Made by a program: the position numbers and the translations under genes
Assembly (NCBI RefSeq): GCF_000993825.1
Contig: NZ_CP011114.1
Coordinates: forward strand, 868,001-932,000
From: Paenibacillus durus ATCC 35681
Lineage (GTDB): Bacteria; Bacillota; Bacilli; Paenibacillales; Paenibacillaceae
DNA length: 64,000 bases
Direction of reading: 5' to 3'
The notes under the pieces: generated by a model
Told to the model about the DNA's origin: nothing
What the model saw: the letters and a program-made list of their open reading frames with translations, nothing else
The model's database searches: none
In this document: positions 1 through 8,353 of the stretch, in pieces
Layout of the letters: each line of letters begins with the position of its first letter
Position numbering within the stretch: position 1 is the first letter of the stretch

Positions 1-1
1 T

Positions 2-1654
2 ACGGCGGCAAGAGGAGGAGAACTTCGCTGCAAGGGGTGGCGGCAGGAAGCACTGCTGCGGATGCTGGAGAATGTACTGGAGAACGGCGAGAACCAGAAG
101 GAGCTTATCGTCTATGCTTCATTGGGCAAAGCGGCTCGGAACTGGCCGTCCTATAGAGCCATCGTGGACACGCTGAAGAATCTGGAAGAGGATGAGACGC
201 TGGTCATTCAATCGGGCAAGCCGATCGGCATCTTCCGCACGCACCGCCAGGCCCCGCTCGTTGTAATGGCGAACTGTAATCTGGTGGGCCGATGGGCGAC
301 CAGCGAGAACTTCTATGAATTGCAGGACAAGGGCCTGATCATCTGGGGAGGGCTGACCGCTGCCGCTTGGCAGTACATCGGTTCCCAAGGCGTTATTCAG
401 GGAACGTATGAAATATTCCAGAGCATTGCCCGCCTGCATTTCGGCGGAAGCTTGCAGGGCCGTTTCATTCTGACCGCCGGCCTTGGCGGTATGGGCGGTT
501 CTCAGCCGCTGGCCGGAACGATGGCGGGCGCGGCGATTTTATGCGTGGAGGTCGCGGAGGAACGGATAGACAAGCGCATTGCGGCGGGGTACTTGCAGCG
601 CAAGACCGCAAGCCTGGACGAAGCGCTGGCCTGGATCGAAGAAGCGAAGAGCAGCGGAGCGGCGCTGTCGGTCGGCCTGCTCGGCAATGCGGCCGACGTC
701 TATCCCGAGCTGCTGGCGCGCGGGGTGCAGCCGGATATTGTGACGGACCAGACCTCCGCGCATGATTTGCTCTACGGGTATATTCCGAGAGGCTATACCC
801 CCGCTACTGCGGCGGCGGCCCGCAAGACGGACCCGGCCGGACTTCAGGATGCCGCTGGAGCGTCAATTGCGGCCGAGGTCGGAGCGATGCTGCAATTCAA
901 GGAACGCGGCTCGGTCGTCTTCGACAACGGCAACAACATCCGTTCGCAGGCGGTGAAGTATGGCGTCGCCAATGCTTTTGACATCGACATTTTCACCGAA
1001 GCCTTCCTGCGGCCCTTGTTCGCCCGGGCCATCGGCCCGTTCCGCTGGATCGCCCTCAGCGGCGACCCGCAGGATATCCGGACCATTGATGAATATATTT
1101 TGCGCGAATTCAGCGACAACGAGATCGTGTCGAACTGGATCAGGCTGGCGAACGTTCACGTACCGGTCGAAGGACTGCCTGCCCGGATCGGCTGGTTCGG
1201 CCATCAGGACCGCAGCAGACTGGCGCTGGCCGTGAATGCGATGGTTCGCGAAGGTAAGCTGAGCGGTCCGGTGGCGTTCTCGCGCGACCATCTGGATGCG
1301 GCCGCCATGGCCCACCCGAACATTATGACCGAGCGGATGAAGGACGGCAGCGATGCGATTGCTGATTGGCCGCTGTTGAACGCGATGCTGAACTGCTCTT
1401 CCATGGCCGATCTGGTGGCCATTCATTCCGGCGGCGGTGGTTACGCGGGGTACATGACGAGCGCCGGCGTCACCATTGTCGCCGACGGCAAGGAGGAAAG
1501 CGACCTGCGGCTGCGGACCGCCCTTGATAACGATACCGGACTGGGCGTGCTGCGCTATGCGGATGCCGGATACGAGGAGTCGCTGGACGAGGTGGAACGC
1601 AAGGGAATCGCAAGAATCGATACCGGCAGGAACGAAGAGATTTTGGCGGACTAA
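2..1654 (+). CDS. Urocanase-family protein, probable thiourocanate hydratase (5' end cut by window)
   Basis: The reading frame is open from base 2 and the first ATG inside the window (62) lies within conserved family sequence, so a few N-terminal codons are missing; about 550 residues are visible against roughly 555 for HutU. The NAD-binding glycine segment TAGLGGMGGSQPLA and the block MKDGSDAIADWPLLNA identify the urocanase family. Two signatures differ from true urocanases. The Cys-containing segment, normally ARICW, reads ARIGW (Gly at 1190-1192), and the usual HHGGGVGMG loop reads HSGGGGYAG. Known: thiourocanate hydratase, the second enzyme of ergothioneine breakdown, is a urocanase relative structurally studied from Paenibacillus. 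Inferred: this gene encodes that enzyme, because it is followed by DUF917-like and lyase-like genes. A divergent HutU is the alternative. Confidence 0.75.
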   Translation, partial: TAARGGELRCKGWRQEALLRMLENVLENGENQKELIVYASLGKAARNWPSYRAIVDTLKNLEEDETLVIQSGKPIGIFRTHRQAPLVVMANCNLVGRWATSENFYELQDKGLIIWGGLTAAAWQYIGSQGVIQGTYEIFQSIARLHFGGSLQGRFILTAGLGGMGGSQPLAGTMAGAAILCVEVAEERIDKRIAAGYLQRKTASLDEALAWIEEAKSSGAALSVGLLGNAADVYPELLARGVQPDIVTDQTSAHDLLYGYIPRGYTPATAAAARKTDPAGLQDAAGASIAAEVGAMLQFKERGSVVFDNGNNIRSQAVKYGVANAFDIDIFTEAFLRPLFARAIGPFRWIALSGDPQDIRTIDEYILREFSDNEIVSNWIRLANVHVPVEGLPARIGWFGHQDRSRLALAVNAMVREGKLSGPVAFSRDHLDAAAMAHPNIMTERMKDGSDAIADWPLLNAMLNCSSMADLVAIHSGGGGYAGYMTSAGVTIVADGKEESDLRLRTALDNDTGLGVLRYADAGYEESLDEVERKGIARIDTGRNEEILAD

Positions 1655-1770
1655 TCGTTGTATGGATGACAGTTGGCCTACGGATACATTTGCAAAAAAT
1701 AACGGCGGCGAGCCGAAAAAAGCGCTATATAAGATGAACTTGAAAAATGTAATCAGAGCAAGGAGTAACG

Positions 1771-1930
1771 AAGGGGAAGTTTGGAACTGTAGGAGCGATA
1801 GCGATCGGCCGAAAGCTTTCCGAAGGAAAGCTCGCTTCGAAAGCATAAGCTGTCTCCGGATTTCACCCGCGGATAGCGGTTTAATTAAGAAATCTGGGGA
1901 CAACAGCGGCCGGAAGTCCAAACGTTCCTC
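1771..1930 (+). ncRNA. Candidate structured or repetitive intergenic element
   Basis: The 390-base gap between the hydratase-like and DUF917-like genes has no convincing gene. It contains a segment closed by GTTTGGA (1779-1785) and its complement TCCAAAC (1917-1923), with a perfect inner hairpin AGCTTTCC-GAA-GGAAAGCT. The nested complementarity suggests a folded RNA or an extragenic repeat. It could control the downstream genes, or be a dispersed repeat unrelated to them. No known riboswitch class was recognised. Confidence 0.35.
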
Positions 1931-2044
1931 GTAGTTGCGACTGGTATCTGATGGGAAAATCTTAAGTTCAGCTTATATAGAATAGGCGCATGAATGCCTT
2001 TCGTGCCGCTGCGCCCGGCTTGCCGCAGAAGGAGACTGGGATAA

Positions 2045-3151
2045 ATGAGAGAGTTAACGAGAGATGATGTAAACGCTGCGGTTAGAGGCGGTTCCGTATT
2101 TGCCAGCGGCGGGGGCGGCTGGGTGGACCACGGTCTGGAAATCGGTCACGCCGCGCTCAGCTTGGGCCGTCCGAAGCTGGTGTCGGTCGATGAGCTGCCG
2201 GAAGACGCCATTATTCTGACGTGCACAGCTATCGGTGCACCGGCGGGCCGGGACTGGCAGATGCTCGGCAAGGATTATATCAAGGCCGTGCAGCTCGTCA
2301 TCGACCACTATGACGGCAAAATTGCCGGCGTCATGACGCCGCAGAACGGCATGTCCAGCACGATCAACGGCTGGCTGCCTGCGGCCGCGCTCGGCCTGGT
2401 CGTTGTGGACGCCACCGGGGACATCCGCGCCCATCCCACCGGCAAAATGGGCTCGCTCGGCCTCGCCTCGTCCATTGATTATGAGACGGTTCAGGCGGTT
2501 GCCGGCGGCAAGCCGGAGCTGGGCAGCTACATTGAGCTGGTTGTCAAAGGGACCCCGGCGCGGACCTCGAACGTTCTCCGGACGGCGTCGGACATGGCCG
2601 GCGGTTTCATCGCTGCGGCGCGCCACCCGCTCCCGGCAAAATATATCAAGGAGCATGCCGCGCTGGGCGGCATCTCGATTGCGATTGAGCTGGGACGGGC
2701 AATCCTTGAGGCCGAGCCGGACGGCGCGGAGGCGGTACTTGACACAATTGTGCGCCATACGAAGGGTAAGATTGTCGGCAAAGGTACGGTAACGAAGAAA
2801 AATGTGCACTATTCCGGCGCTTTTGATATCGGCACAATTGAAGTGGAAATTCCAGGGGATTCGCTGACCCTGCACGTGATGAACGAATATATGGCGGTGG
2901 ACGACCGGTCGGGCACACGGCTGACTACCTTCCCCGATGTCATTACCACCATCGATTTGGCCACAGGCCGTCCGGTCAGTGTGGGGGATCTGAAGGAAGG
3001 GCAGGAGATTGCCGTGTTTGCCATCGATAAATCGAATGTTCCTCTTAGTTCCAGTGTCAAGGACCCGAGCGTCTATCCCGAAGTGGAAGAGGTGCTGGGG
3101 ATCGACCTCCAGAGCTACGCCTTCAGTAAGGAGCAGCAGGTTCATGCCTGA
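2045..3151 (+). CDS. DUF917/S-Me-THD family protein, probable thiohydantoin desulfurase
   Basis: This 368-residue protein has the glycine-rich N-terminus ASGGGGWVDHGLEIG and the HPTGKMGSLGLAS segment typical of the DUF917 family, now named after S-methyl thiohydantoin desulfurase. Known: in ergothioneine catabolism a new enzyme type removes sulfur from the thiohydantoin made by thiourocanate hydratase, releasing sulfide and leaving hydantoin propionate. Inferred: the position between the urocanase-like and lyase-like genes makes this the desulfurase. The start follows a good ribosome site (GAAGGAGACTGGG). The last 8 bases overlap the next gene, so translation is probably coupled. No signal peptide is seen, so it is probably cytoplasmic. 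Confidence 0.7.
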   Translation: MRELTRDDVNAAVRGGSVFASGGGGWVDHGLEIGHAALSLGRPKLVSVDELPEDAIILTCTAIGAPAGRDWQMLGKDYIKAVQLVIDHYDGKIAGVMTPQNGMSSTINGWLPAAALGLVVVDATGDIRAHPTGKMGSLGLASSIDYETVQAVAGGKPELGSYIELVVKGTPARTSNVLRTASDMAGGFIAAARHPLPAKYIKEHAALGGISIAIELGRAILEAEPDGAEAVLDTIVRHTKGKIVGKGTVTKKNVHYSGAFDIGTIEVEIPGDSLTLHVMNEYMAVDDRSGTRLTTFPDVITTIDLATGRPVSVGDLKEGQEIAVFAIDKSNVPLSSSVKDPSVYPEVEEVLGIDLQSYAFSKEQQVHA

Positions 3152-4685
3152 GAGAAGCCGCCCGGTCTCCGGCGCTCTGGTGCTGGACGGAACCGGTCTT
3201 CGTGTGGCCGACGTGGACAGCGTTGCCCGGGACCGCCGGGAGGTTGTAATCGCGCCGAGCGCCTGGGAACGGCTGGAGAAGGCACGACAAGTGATCTTCG
3301 AGTTGGCGGAGGAAGGACTGCCCGTATACGGGTTGAACCGGGGCGTAGGCTGGAATAAGGACAAAGTCATTTCTCCTGGCTTGTATGAAAATTACAACCG
3401 CAGCCTGTTGTTGTCCCACAGCGCGGGAATCAAGCCCGAGACCCCGGAGGAGGTGGTGCGGGCGGCGATGCTCGCCCGGCTGAACGGTCTGCTCTCAGGA
3501 GCCACCGGCTCGCAGCCGGAAATCGCTGCGCGCTACGCCGACTTCCTCAACCTGGGGCTTCACCCCGTTATGCCGCTGCGCGGGTCAGTAGGCGCTGCGG
3601 ATATCACCCTGATCGCCCACCTGGGCCTGGCGATGATCGGGGAAGGGGAGGCGCAGCTTGGCGGACGCCGCCTGCCGGCCATGCAGGCGCTCGCGGAGCT
3701 TGGATTGGCTCCGCTGCGGCTGGGGCCGAAGGACGGGCTGGCCATCGTCAGTTCCAATGCGCTCTCCGCCGGAAACGGCGCGCTGGCGCTGCATGATCTG
3801 GCCGGATTGCTGGAAGCTGCCGATACGGTGTACGCCCTGTCGCTGGAGGCGATTCGCGGCAATGTCAGCCCGCTGGACGAAGCCGTTCACCGCAAGCGTC
3901 CATTCCGGGGGCAGCTTGCAAGCGCGGCGAATGTCCGCAAAAATCTGGCCGGCAGCGGCCTGTGGGAGGCGTATAATCCGGACTCCTTGCAGGACCCGCT
4001 CAGCTTCCGCGATGCCTGCCAGATCCACGGCGCTGCCCGCGACGCGCTTGACTATACCCGGGAGCTGCTGGAGATTCATCTGAACAGCCCGGACGACAAT
4101 CCGTGCGTGCTGGCGGAAGAGCGGCGCATATTATCCTGCGCCAATTTTGATCCCGTGGTTTGGACGCTCGGCTTCGAGATGCTCGGCAGCGCACTGCATC
4201 ATGTCGCCAAAAGCTCCTGCTACCGCATCCTCAAGCTGGGCGACCCGGCCTTTACCGGCCTCAGCCGTTTTCTGACGCCGGATGCGGAACGCTCGATCGG
4301 CTTCGGCACCGTCCAGAAGACAGCCTCTTCGCTGGATGCGGAAATCCGCCATCTGAGCAATCCGGTCTCCGCCGATTACATGTCGCTGGCGGGAGATATC
4401 GAGGACCACGGAACCAATGCGCCGTTTGTCGTCTCCAAGACAAGGGAGATCATTGACCGGCTCACCTATATGCTGGCGATTGAAGCCATTCATGCCGCGC
4501 AGGCCGTTGACCTGCGCGGCGGAGTTAAGCTAGGACGGGGAACGGAGGTAGCCTACCGGCTGCTCCGCTCCGCTGTGCCGTTTCTGGATGCCGACCGCAT
4601 CCAGACGGCGGATATCGAGGCGGCGTACCGGCTGATCAAGGACGGGGAGTGGGGAGTATTGGTGCGGCAGGCGATAGGCGAGTGA
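3144..4685 (+). CDS. Aromatic amino acid lyase family protein lacking the MIO triad, probable ergothionase
   Basis: This 513-residue protein has the fold and length of histidine ammonia-lyase, recognisable from YGLNRGVGWNKD, the GSVG segment and MIGEGEAQLGG. Histidine ammonia-lyase makes its MIO cofactor from Ala-Ser-Gly in GSVGASGDLAPLAH. Here that segment reads GSVGAADITLIAH (Ala151, Ala152, Asp153): one residue is missing and there is no Ser or Gly to cyclise. Deamination of histidine is therefore unlikely. Known: ergothionase is a relative that eliminates trimethylamine from ergothioneine by acid/base catalysis. Inferred: this is ergothionase, giving thiourocanate for the first gene of the set. 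The chosen ATG follows AAGGAG and overlaps the preceding stop by 8 bases. A longer in-frame start at 3009 lies inside the DUF917 gene and is rejected. Confidence 0.75.
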   Translation: MPERSRPVSGALVLDGTGLRVADVDSVARDRREVVIAPSAWERLEKARQVIFELAEEGLPVYGLNRGVGWNKDKVISPGLYENYNRSLLLSHSAGIKPETPEEVVRAAMLARLNGLLSGATGSQPEIAARYADFLNLGLHPVMPLRGSVGAADITLIAHLGLAMIGEGEAQLGGRRLPAMQALAELGLAPLRLGPKDGLAIVSSNALSAGNGALALHDLAGLLEAADTVYALSLEAIRGNVSPLDEAVHRKRPFRGQLASAANVRKNLAGSGLWEAYNPDSLQDPLSFRDACQIHGAARDALDYTRELLEIHLNSPDDNPCVLAEERRILSCANFDPVVWTLGFEMLGSALHHVAKSSCYRILKLGDPAFTGLSRFLTPDAERSIGFGTVQKTASSLDAEIRHLSNPVSADYMSLAGDIEDHGTNAPFVVSKTREIIDRLTYMLAIEAIHAAQAVDLRGGVKLGRGTEVAYRLLRSAVPFLDADRIQTADIEAAYRLIKDGEWGVLVRQAIGE

Positions 4686-4747
4686 CACTCGCAGATGCAT
4701 CGACGTAAGTTCCCGTATTCCACGGCTTGTTGAAGACATAAGAAGCT

Positions 4748-4790
4748 AACCCACCGTAACTCCATAAGGAGATACGATGGGTTCTTTTTA
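4748..4790 (+). terminator. Rho-independent terminator after the ergothioneine-type operon
   Basis: AACCCA plus CGTA pair with TACG plus TGGGTT around an A-rich loop, followed by CTTTTT. It lies about 60 bases after the lyase-like gene and separates it from the next operon. Confidence 0.75.
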
Positions 4791-4843
4791 TTATGGGCTG
4801 ACCTTGGTAAATAAAAGTTGCCATACCCCATACATGCTTCGCC

Positions 4844-4870
4844 GCAGGCAGATGACGCCTGCTTTTTTTG
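4844..4870 (+). terminator. Second terminator hairpin
   Basis: GCAGGC-agatgac-GCCTGC is followed by seven T. With the hairpin at 4748 it makes a double stop before the FAD oxidoreductase promoter. Confidence 0.75.
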
Positions 4871-4920
4871 CGTCTTTTGCTTGGATAAGAATCCGGCTCA
4901 AGGTCAAAAAAATACACGCC

Positions 4921-4968
4921 AACCGGTATGAGAGCTATACCGTATTTTTGACCGCCGGTTGCTATAAT
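4921..4968 (+). promoter_or_regulatory. Extended -10 promoter with overlapping inverted repeats
   Basis: TGCTATAAT (4960-4968) is a perfect extended -10 element 64 bases before the oxidoreductase start. Two inverted repeats sit on its upstream side: CGGTAT-gagagct-ATACCG (4924-4942) and AACCGG/CCGGTT (4921-4926 and 4955-4960). No good -35 is present. The arrangement fits a promoter covered by a repressor or served by an activator; the regulator is unknown. Confidence 0.5.
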
Positions 4969-5032
4969 GGGGTCGAATAGAAGCGGCGGACCCTGCTGGA
5001 AGCGGGGAATTCGCCGGGAAAGCGAGGCTCGT

Positions 5033-6400
5033 ATGGATAACTACAGATTGAAAAGCAGGGAAATCCCGCTGAATACTTCCTATGAGGTGATCGTCGTCGG
5101 CGGCGGACCGGCAGGCTGCACCGCCGCGGCGTCGGCCGCACGGGAAGGGGCAAAGACGCTGCTGATCGAGGCCACCGGAAGTCTTGGCGGCATGGGGACG
5201 TCGGGGCTGGTCCCGGCATGGTGCCCGTTCTCGGATAGGGAGAAAATGGTCTATCGCGGGCTGGCGGAGAAGGTGTTCGAGACGCTGAAGGCCCAAATGC
5301 CCCATGTGAAACCGGAGGCGCTTGATTGGGTGCCGATCGAGCCGGAGAAGCTGAAGGTCGTCTACGACGATCTGGTGACGGAGGCGGGCGCCGACGTGCT
5401 GTTCCTCACCTCGCTGGCCGAGGTGGAGACGGACGGGCAGGGAAACGTGACGGCGATTGTCGCCCTGAACAAAGGCGGGCTGCAGGCGTTCCGGGCATCG
5501 GTGTATATCGATTGCACGGGCGACGGGGATGTCGCCGCTTGGGCGGGAGCGGAGTACCGGAAAGGCGACAGCGCCACCGGCGATCTCCAGCCGGCGACCC
5601 ACTGCTTCATCCTCGGCAATGTGGACGAATACGCATATATGAATGGGCCGCTTCTCCATAAGGAGAACCCGCGAAGCCCAATTCATGAAGCGGTCGCCTC
5701 AGGCCGGTACCCCGACGTGCCGGACACCCATCTCTGCAACAATCTGATTGCGCCGCGCGCCGTCGGCTTCAACGCCGGCCATCTGTGGCAGGTGGACAAT
5801 ACGGATGCCCATTCCGTATCCAGGGCGCTGATCCGGGGGCGAAAGTTGGCCGCCGCCTACCGCCATATGCTGGCTGAGATCCACCCTGCTTCTTTTGGCA
5901 ACGCTTACATTGCCAGCACCGGCACGCTGATGGGCACCCGCGAATCGCGGCGCATCATCGGGGACTATGTGCTGACGGTGGATGACTACGTCTCCCGCCG
6001 GAGCTTCGAGGACGAGATCTGCCGCAACAGCTATTTTATCGATGTGCACGGCACCGAGACGGAGGAGAAGAGCGAGGCGGGCTCGGCGCAGACGATTACG
6101 CTGTACGGGCCGGGCGAATCGCACGGCATTCCCTATCGCTGCCTGACGCCTCGCGGGCTGCGTAATGTGCTCGTGGCCGGGCGGTCCATCTCCTGCGAGC
6201 GCCGGGTGCTCGGCAGCGTCCGCGTCATGCCGGTCTGCCTCGCCATGGGCGAAGCCGCCGGATTGGCCGCAGCCCTCGCCGCCACGGTGGACGGTGATGT
6301 GCACGCGGTCGACGTCGGCCGGCTGCGGCAACGCCTGCGGGAAGAAGGGGCCTATCTGCCGGAAATGTCCGTCGCCGGAAGCAAGGGTGATGCGAGATGA
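5033..6400 (+). CDS. FAD-dependent oxidoreductase (FAD_oxidored family)
   Basis: This 455-residue protein begins with a dinucleotide-binding motif, VIVVGGGPAGCTAAASAA, followed by an acidic strand end (LLIEA) and the GSLGGMGTSGLVPAW segment of the FAD_oxidored family. A second conserved FAD contact, GLRNVLVAGRSISCERR, lies near the C-terminus. The family oxidises or reduces small metabolites, often in sugar-uptake loci; the substrate cannot be read from the sequence. The start at 5033 is chosen because the family N-terminus follows directly; the longer in-frame start at 4967 overlaps the promoter. Its stop overlaps the start of the first permease (ATGA), so it is the first gene of an operon. 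Confidence 0.85.
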   Translation: MDNYRLKSREIPLNTSYEVIVVGGGPAGCTAAASAAREGAKTLLIEATGSLGGMGTSGLVPAWCPFSDREKMVYRGLAEKVFETLKAQMPHVKPEALDWVPIEPEKLKVVYDDLVTEAGADVLFLTSLAEVETDGQGNVTAIVALNKGGLQAFRASVYIDCTGDGDVAAWAGAEYRKGDSATGDLQPATHCFILGNVDEYAYMNGPLLHKENPRSPIHEAVASGRYPDVPDTHLCNNLIAPRAVGFNAGHLWQVDNTDAHSVSRALIRGRKLAAAYRHMLAEIHPASFGNAYIASTGTLMGTRESRRIIGDYVLTVDDYVSRRSFEDEICRNSYFIDVHGTETEEKSEAGSAQTITLYGPGESHGIPYRCLTPRGLRNVLVAGRSISCERRVLGSVRVMPVCLAMGEAAGLAAALAATVDGDVHAVDVGRLRQRLREEGAYLPEMSVAGSKGDAR

Positions 6401-7338
6401 GCCAGCATGCAACCGTACAGAAGCAGCTCGCCGCCAGGGAGAAGAGGACTTATTGGACCCGCCGGCGGCGCGAGCAGCTGGCCGGTTGGCTGTTCATCGC
6501 GCCCGAGGTCATCGGCATGCTCGTTCTCGCCGTATTCCCGCTGGTCTTTAGCCTGGGCCTCAGCCTGACCGAGTGGAACCTGGTCGGCGGCCTGTCCGCC
6601 ATCAAATTTATCGGACTTGATAATTTTGCCGAGCTGTTCCGGGACGACCGGTTTCTTAAGGCGCTGAAGAATAACATCGGCTTCACTGCCGGCACCGTAC
6701 CGGTCACGATGCTGTTGGGCGTTATTTTTGCAGCGATCATCCACAAGAAGCTATACTTCAAGAATTATTTCAAGGTAGCGTTCTTCGTTCCCTATATTTG
6801 TTCAACGGTTGCGATTTCTGCGGTGTGGTCGGCGCTCTATCATCCGTCCAAGGGACCGCTCAACCAGCTCCTGATGCAGCTTGGCGTCTCTGATCCGCCC
6901 CGTTGGCTGGTAGACACGAGCTGGTCGCTCGTTGCAATCATGGTGATCTATATCTGGCAGCTGCTCGGCTACCAGATCATCATTTTTATGGCGGGGATGA
7001 CCAATATCCCGGATGAGCTCTACGAAGCCGCGACGATCGACGGCGCGACCGGCATCCAGCAGTTTCGGCGGATCACGCTGCCGCTGCTCGGGCCGACGAC
7101 TTTTTTTCTGGCAATTACCAGCACCATCTCTTCGTTCAAGGTATTTGACATGATCAAGTTCCTCACCAATGGCGGACCCAATTATTCCAGCACGGTGATT
7201 GTATACCAGATTTACGAAGAAGGCTTCCAGCACTTCCGGATGGGTTACGCCTCCGCCATGTCCTGGGTACTGTTCCTGATCATCATGCTTGTAACTTCAC
7301 TGACCTGGATCACCCAGAGCCGGAAGGTGCATTATTAA
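6397..7338 (+). CDS. Carbohydrate ABC transporter permease, MalF/UgpA type
   Basis: A 313-residue inner-membrane protein with a basic cytoplasmic N-terminus (REKRTYWTRRRREQ), about six hydrophobic segments and the EAA loop ELYEAATIDGATGIQQFRRI, which contacts the ATPase. This is the first of the two permeases in a CUT1 sugar importer. It overlaps the oxidoreductase stop by four bases and is followed after 39 bases by the second permease. No ATPase gene is present in the locus, as is usual in Firmicutes that share one MsmX-type ATPase. Confidence 0.92.
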   Translation: MSQHATVQKQLAAREKRTYWTRRRREQLAGWLFIAPEVIGMLVLAVFPLVFSLGLSLTEWNLVGGLSAIKFIGLDNFAELFRDDRFLKALKNNIGFTAGTVPVTMLLGVIFAAIIHKKLYFKNYFKVAFFVPYICSTVAISAVWSALYHPSKGPLNQLLMQLGVSDPPRWLVDTSWSLVAIMVIYIWQLLGYQIIIFMAGMTNIPDELYEAATIDGATGIQQFRRITLPLLGPTTFFLAITSTISSFKVFDMIKFLTNGGPNYSSTVIVYQIYEEGFQHFRMGYASAMSWVLFLIIMLVTSLTWITQSRKVHY

Positions 7339-7377
7339 GTTTCGAAATGAAGTCTCGAAGAAAGGACATAAGCGCAT

Positions 7378-8214
7378 ATGACGATACGAAAAATCAAGCT
7401 TGGGCCTATCGTGCTGACGGTGCTGTTCGGCGCTCTATCGATCTTTTTTCTGCTGCCGCTGGTCTGGATGATGTCCGCCGCCGCCAAGACGGAGAAAGAG
7501 GTCTGGACGTTTCCGATTCAGTGGATTCCCGAGGATTGGAATTTTGCCCAAAATTTCAAGACCGTCTGGCTGGGGGATGTCTCCTTCGGCCTCTTCTATA
7601 TGAACTCAGTCAAAATCGCCCTGATTTCCACGCTGGCTACGCTCATCGTCTCCGCCATGGCCGGTTATGCGCTCTCCAAGCTGAAATTTACGGGAAAAGG
7701 TCTCGTCTTCAGTGCGATGATGGCCTTTATGATGATCCCCGAGCAGGCGACGCTCGTTCCCCGCTATATCATGATCAAGGAAATGGGCCTGTATGATACG
7801 CACGCCGCGCTCATTCTGATGGGCATGTTCTCCAGTTACTTCACCTTTTTGCTCCGGCAGTTCATGATTGGGGTGCACAACGATCTATTGGAAGCGGCTG
7901 AGCTGGACGGCGCCGGATTCTACCGCATTTTCTGGAGCGTCATGCTTCCTCTGAGCCGTCCCATTCTGGCTACCGTCGGCATCATCAAGTTCATTTGGAC
8001 GTGGAATGACTATCAGGGGCCGCTGATCATGCTGAATTCGACCAATCTGTATACGATTCCGCTCGGGATGCAGTTCTTCAAGGAAGAGTTCGGAACCACG
8101 ATTTCAGTGATGATGATGGCTTCGCTCGCGGCTATTATCCCGCTGCTCGTGCTGTTCCTGGTGCTGCAGAAGCAGGTGATCCAGGGTATTTCCATCGGCG
8201 GGGTCAAGGGATGA
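7378..8214 (+). CDS. Carbohydrate ABC transporter permease, MalG/UgpE type
   Basis: A 278-residue membrane protein with an N-terminal hydrophobic helix, the EAA loop DLLEAAELDGAGFYRIFWSV and a C-terminus ending in ISIGGVKG, typical of the second permease of CUT1 importers. The start follows AGAAAGGACAT. It pairs with the permease ending at 7338. The binding protein gene follows after a 139-base gap with its own promoter. Confidence 0.93.
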   Translation: MTIRKIKLGPIVLTVLFGALSIFFLLPLVWMMSAAAKTEKEVWTFPIQWIPEDWNFAQNFKTVWLGDVSFGLFYMNSVKIALISTLATLIVSAMAGYALSKLKFTGKGLVFSAMMAFMMIPEQATLVPRYIMIKEMGLYDTHAALILMGMFSSYFTFLLRQFMIGVHNDLLEAAELDGAGFYRIFWSVMLPLSRPILATVGIIKFIWTWNDYQGPLIMLNSTNLYTIPLGMQFFKEEFGTTISVMMMASLAAIIPLLVLFLVLQKQVIQGISIGGVKG

Positions 8215-8285
8215 GCGAAGGGTCCCGGCCTAGCGGGACTTTCGCCGCAGCAAAGTCAAAAATGTCTACGCCCGCACCACAAGAC

Positions 8286-8320
8286 TGTACACGGTGTACA
8301 CGGGGGCGGGGTAGTATAAT
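8286..8320 (+). promoter_or_regulatory. Binding-protein promoter with tandem TGTACACGG sites
   Basis: TATAAT lies at 8315-8320, 34 bases before the lipoprotein start. Just upstream, TGTACACGG occurs twice without a gap (8286-8294 and 8295-8303); the same bases also make a palindrome, TGTACAC-G-GTGTACA. No consensus -35 is present, so activation from the repeat is plausible. The AraC-type response regulator encoded at 11607 is the obvious candidate, by inference. Confidence 0.5.
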
Positions 8321-8353
8321 TAAATTGCACCAATGAATGAAGGGGGAAATGGT

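Noticed and set aside
863..1921. Long minus-strand frame opposite the urocanase-like gene
   Set aside because: It is a GC-driven shadow of a clearly conserved gene and has no family resemblance.
3009..3143. Upstream extension of the lyase-like gene
   Set aside because: It lies inside the DUF917-like gene in another frame and precedes the well-placed ribosome site and ATG at 3144.
2054..3370. Long minus-strand frame opposite the DUF917-like gene
   Set aside because: Composition is Arg/His-rich noise without motifs or ribosome site.
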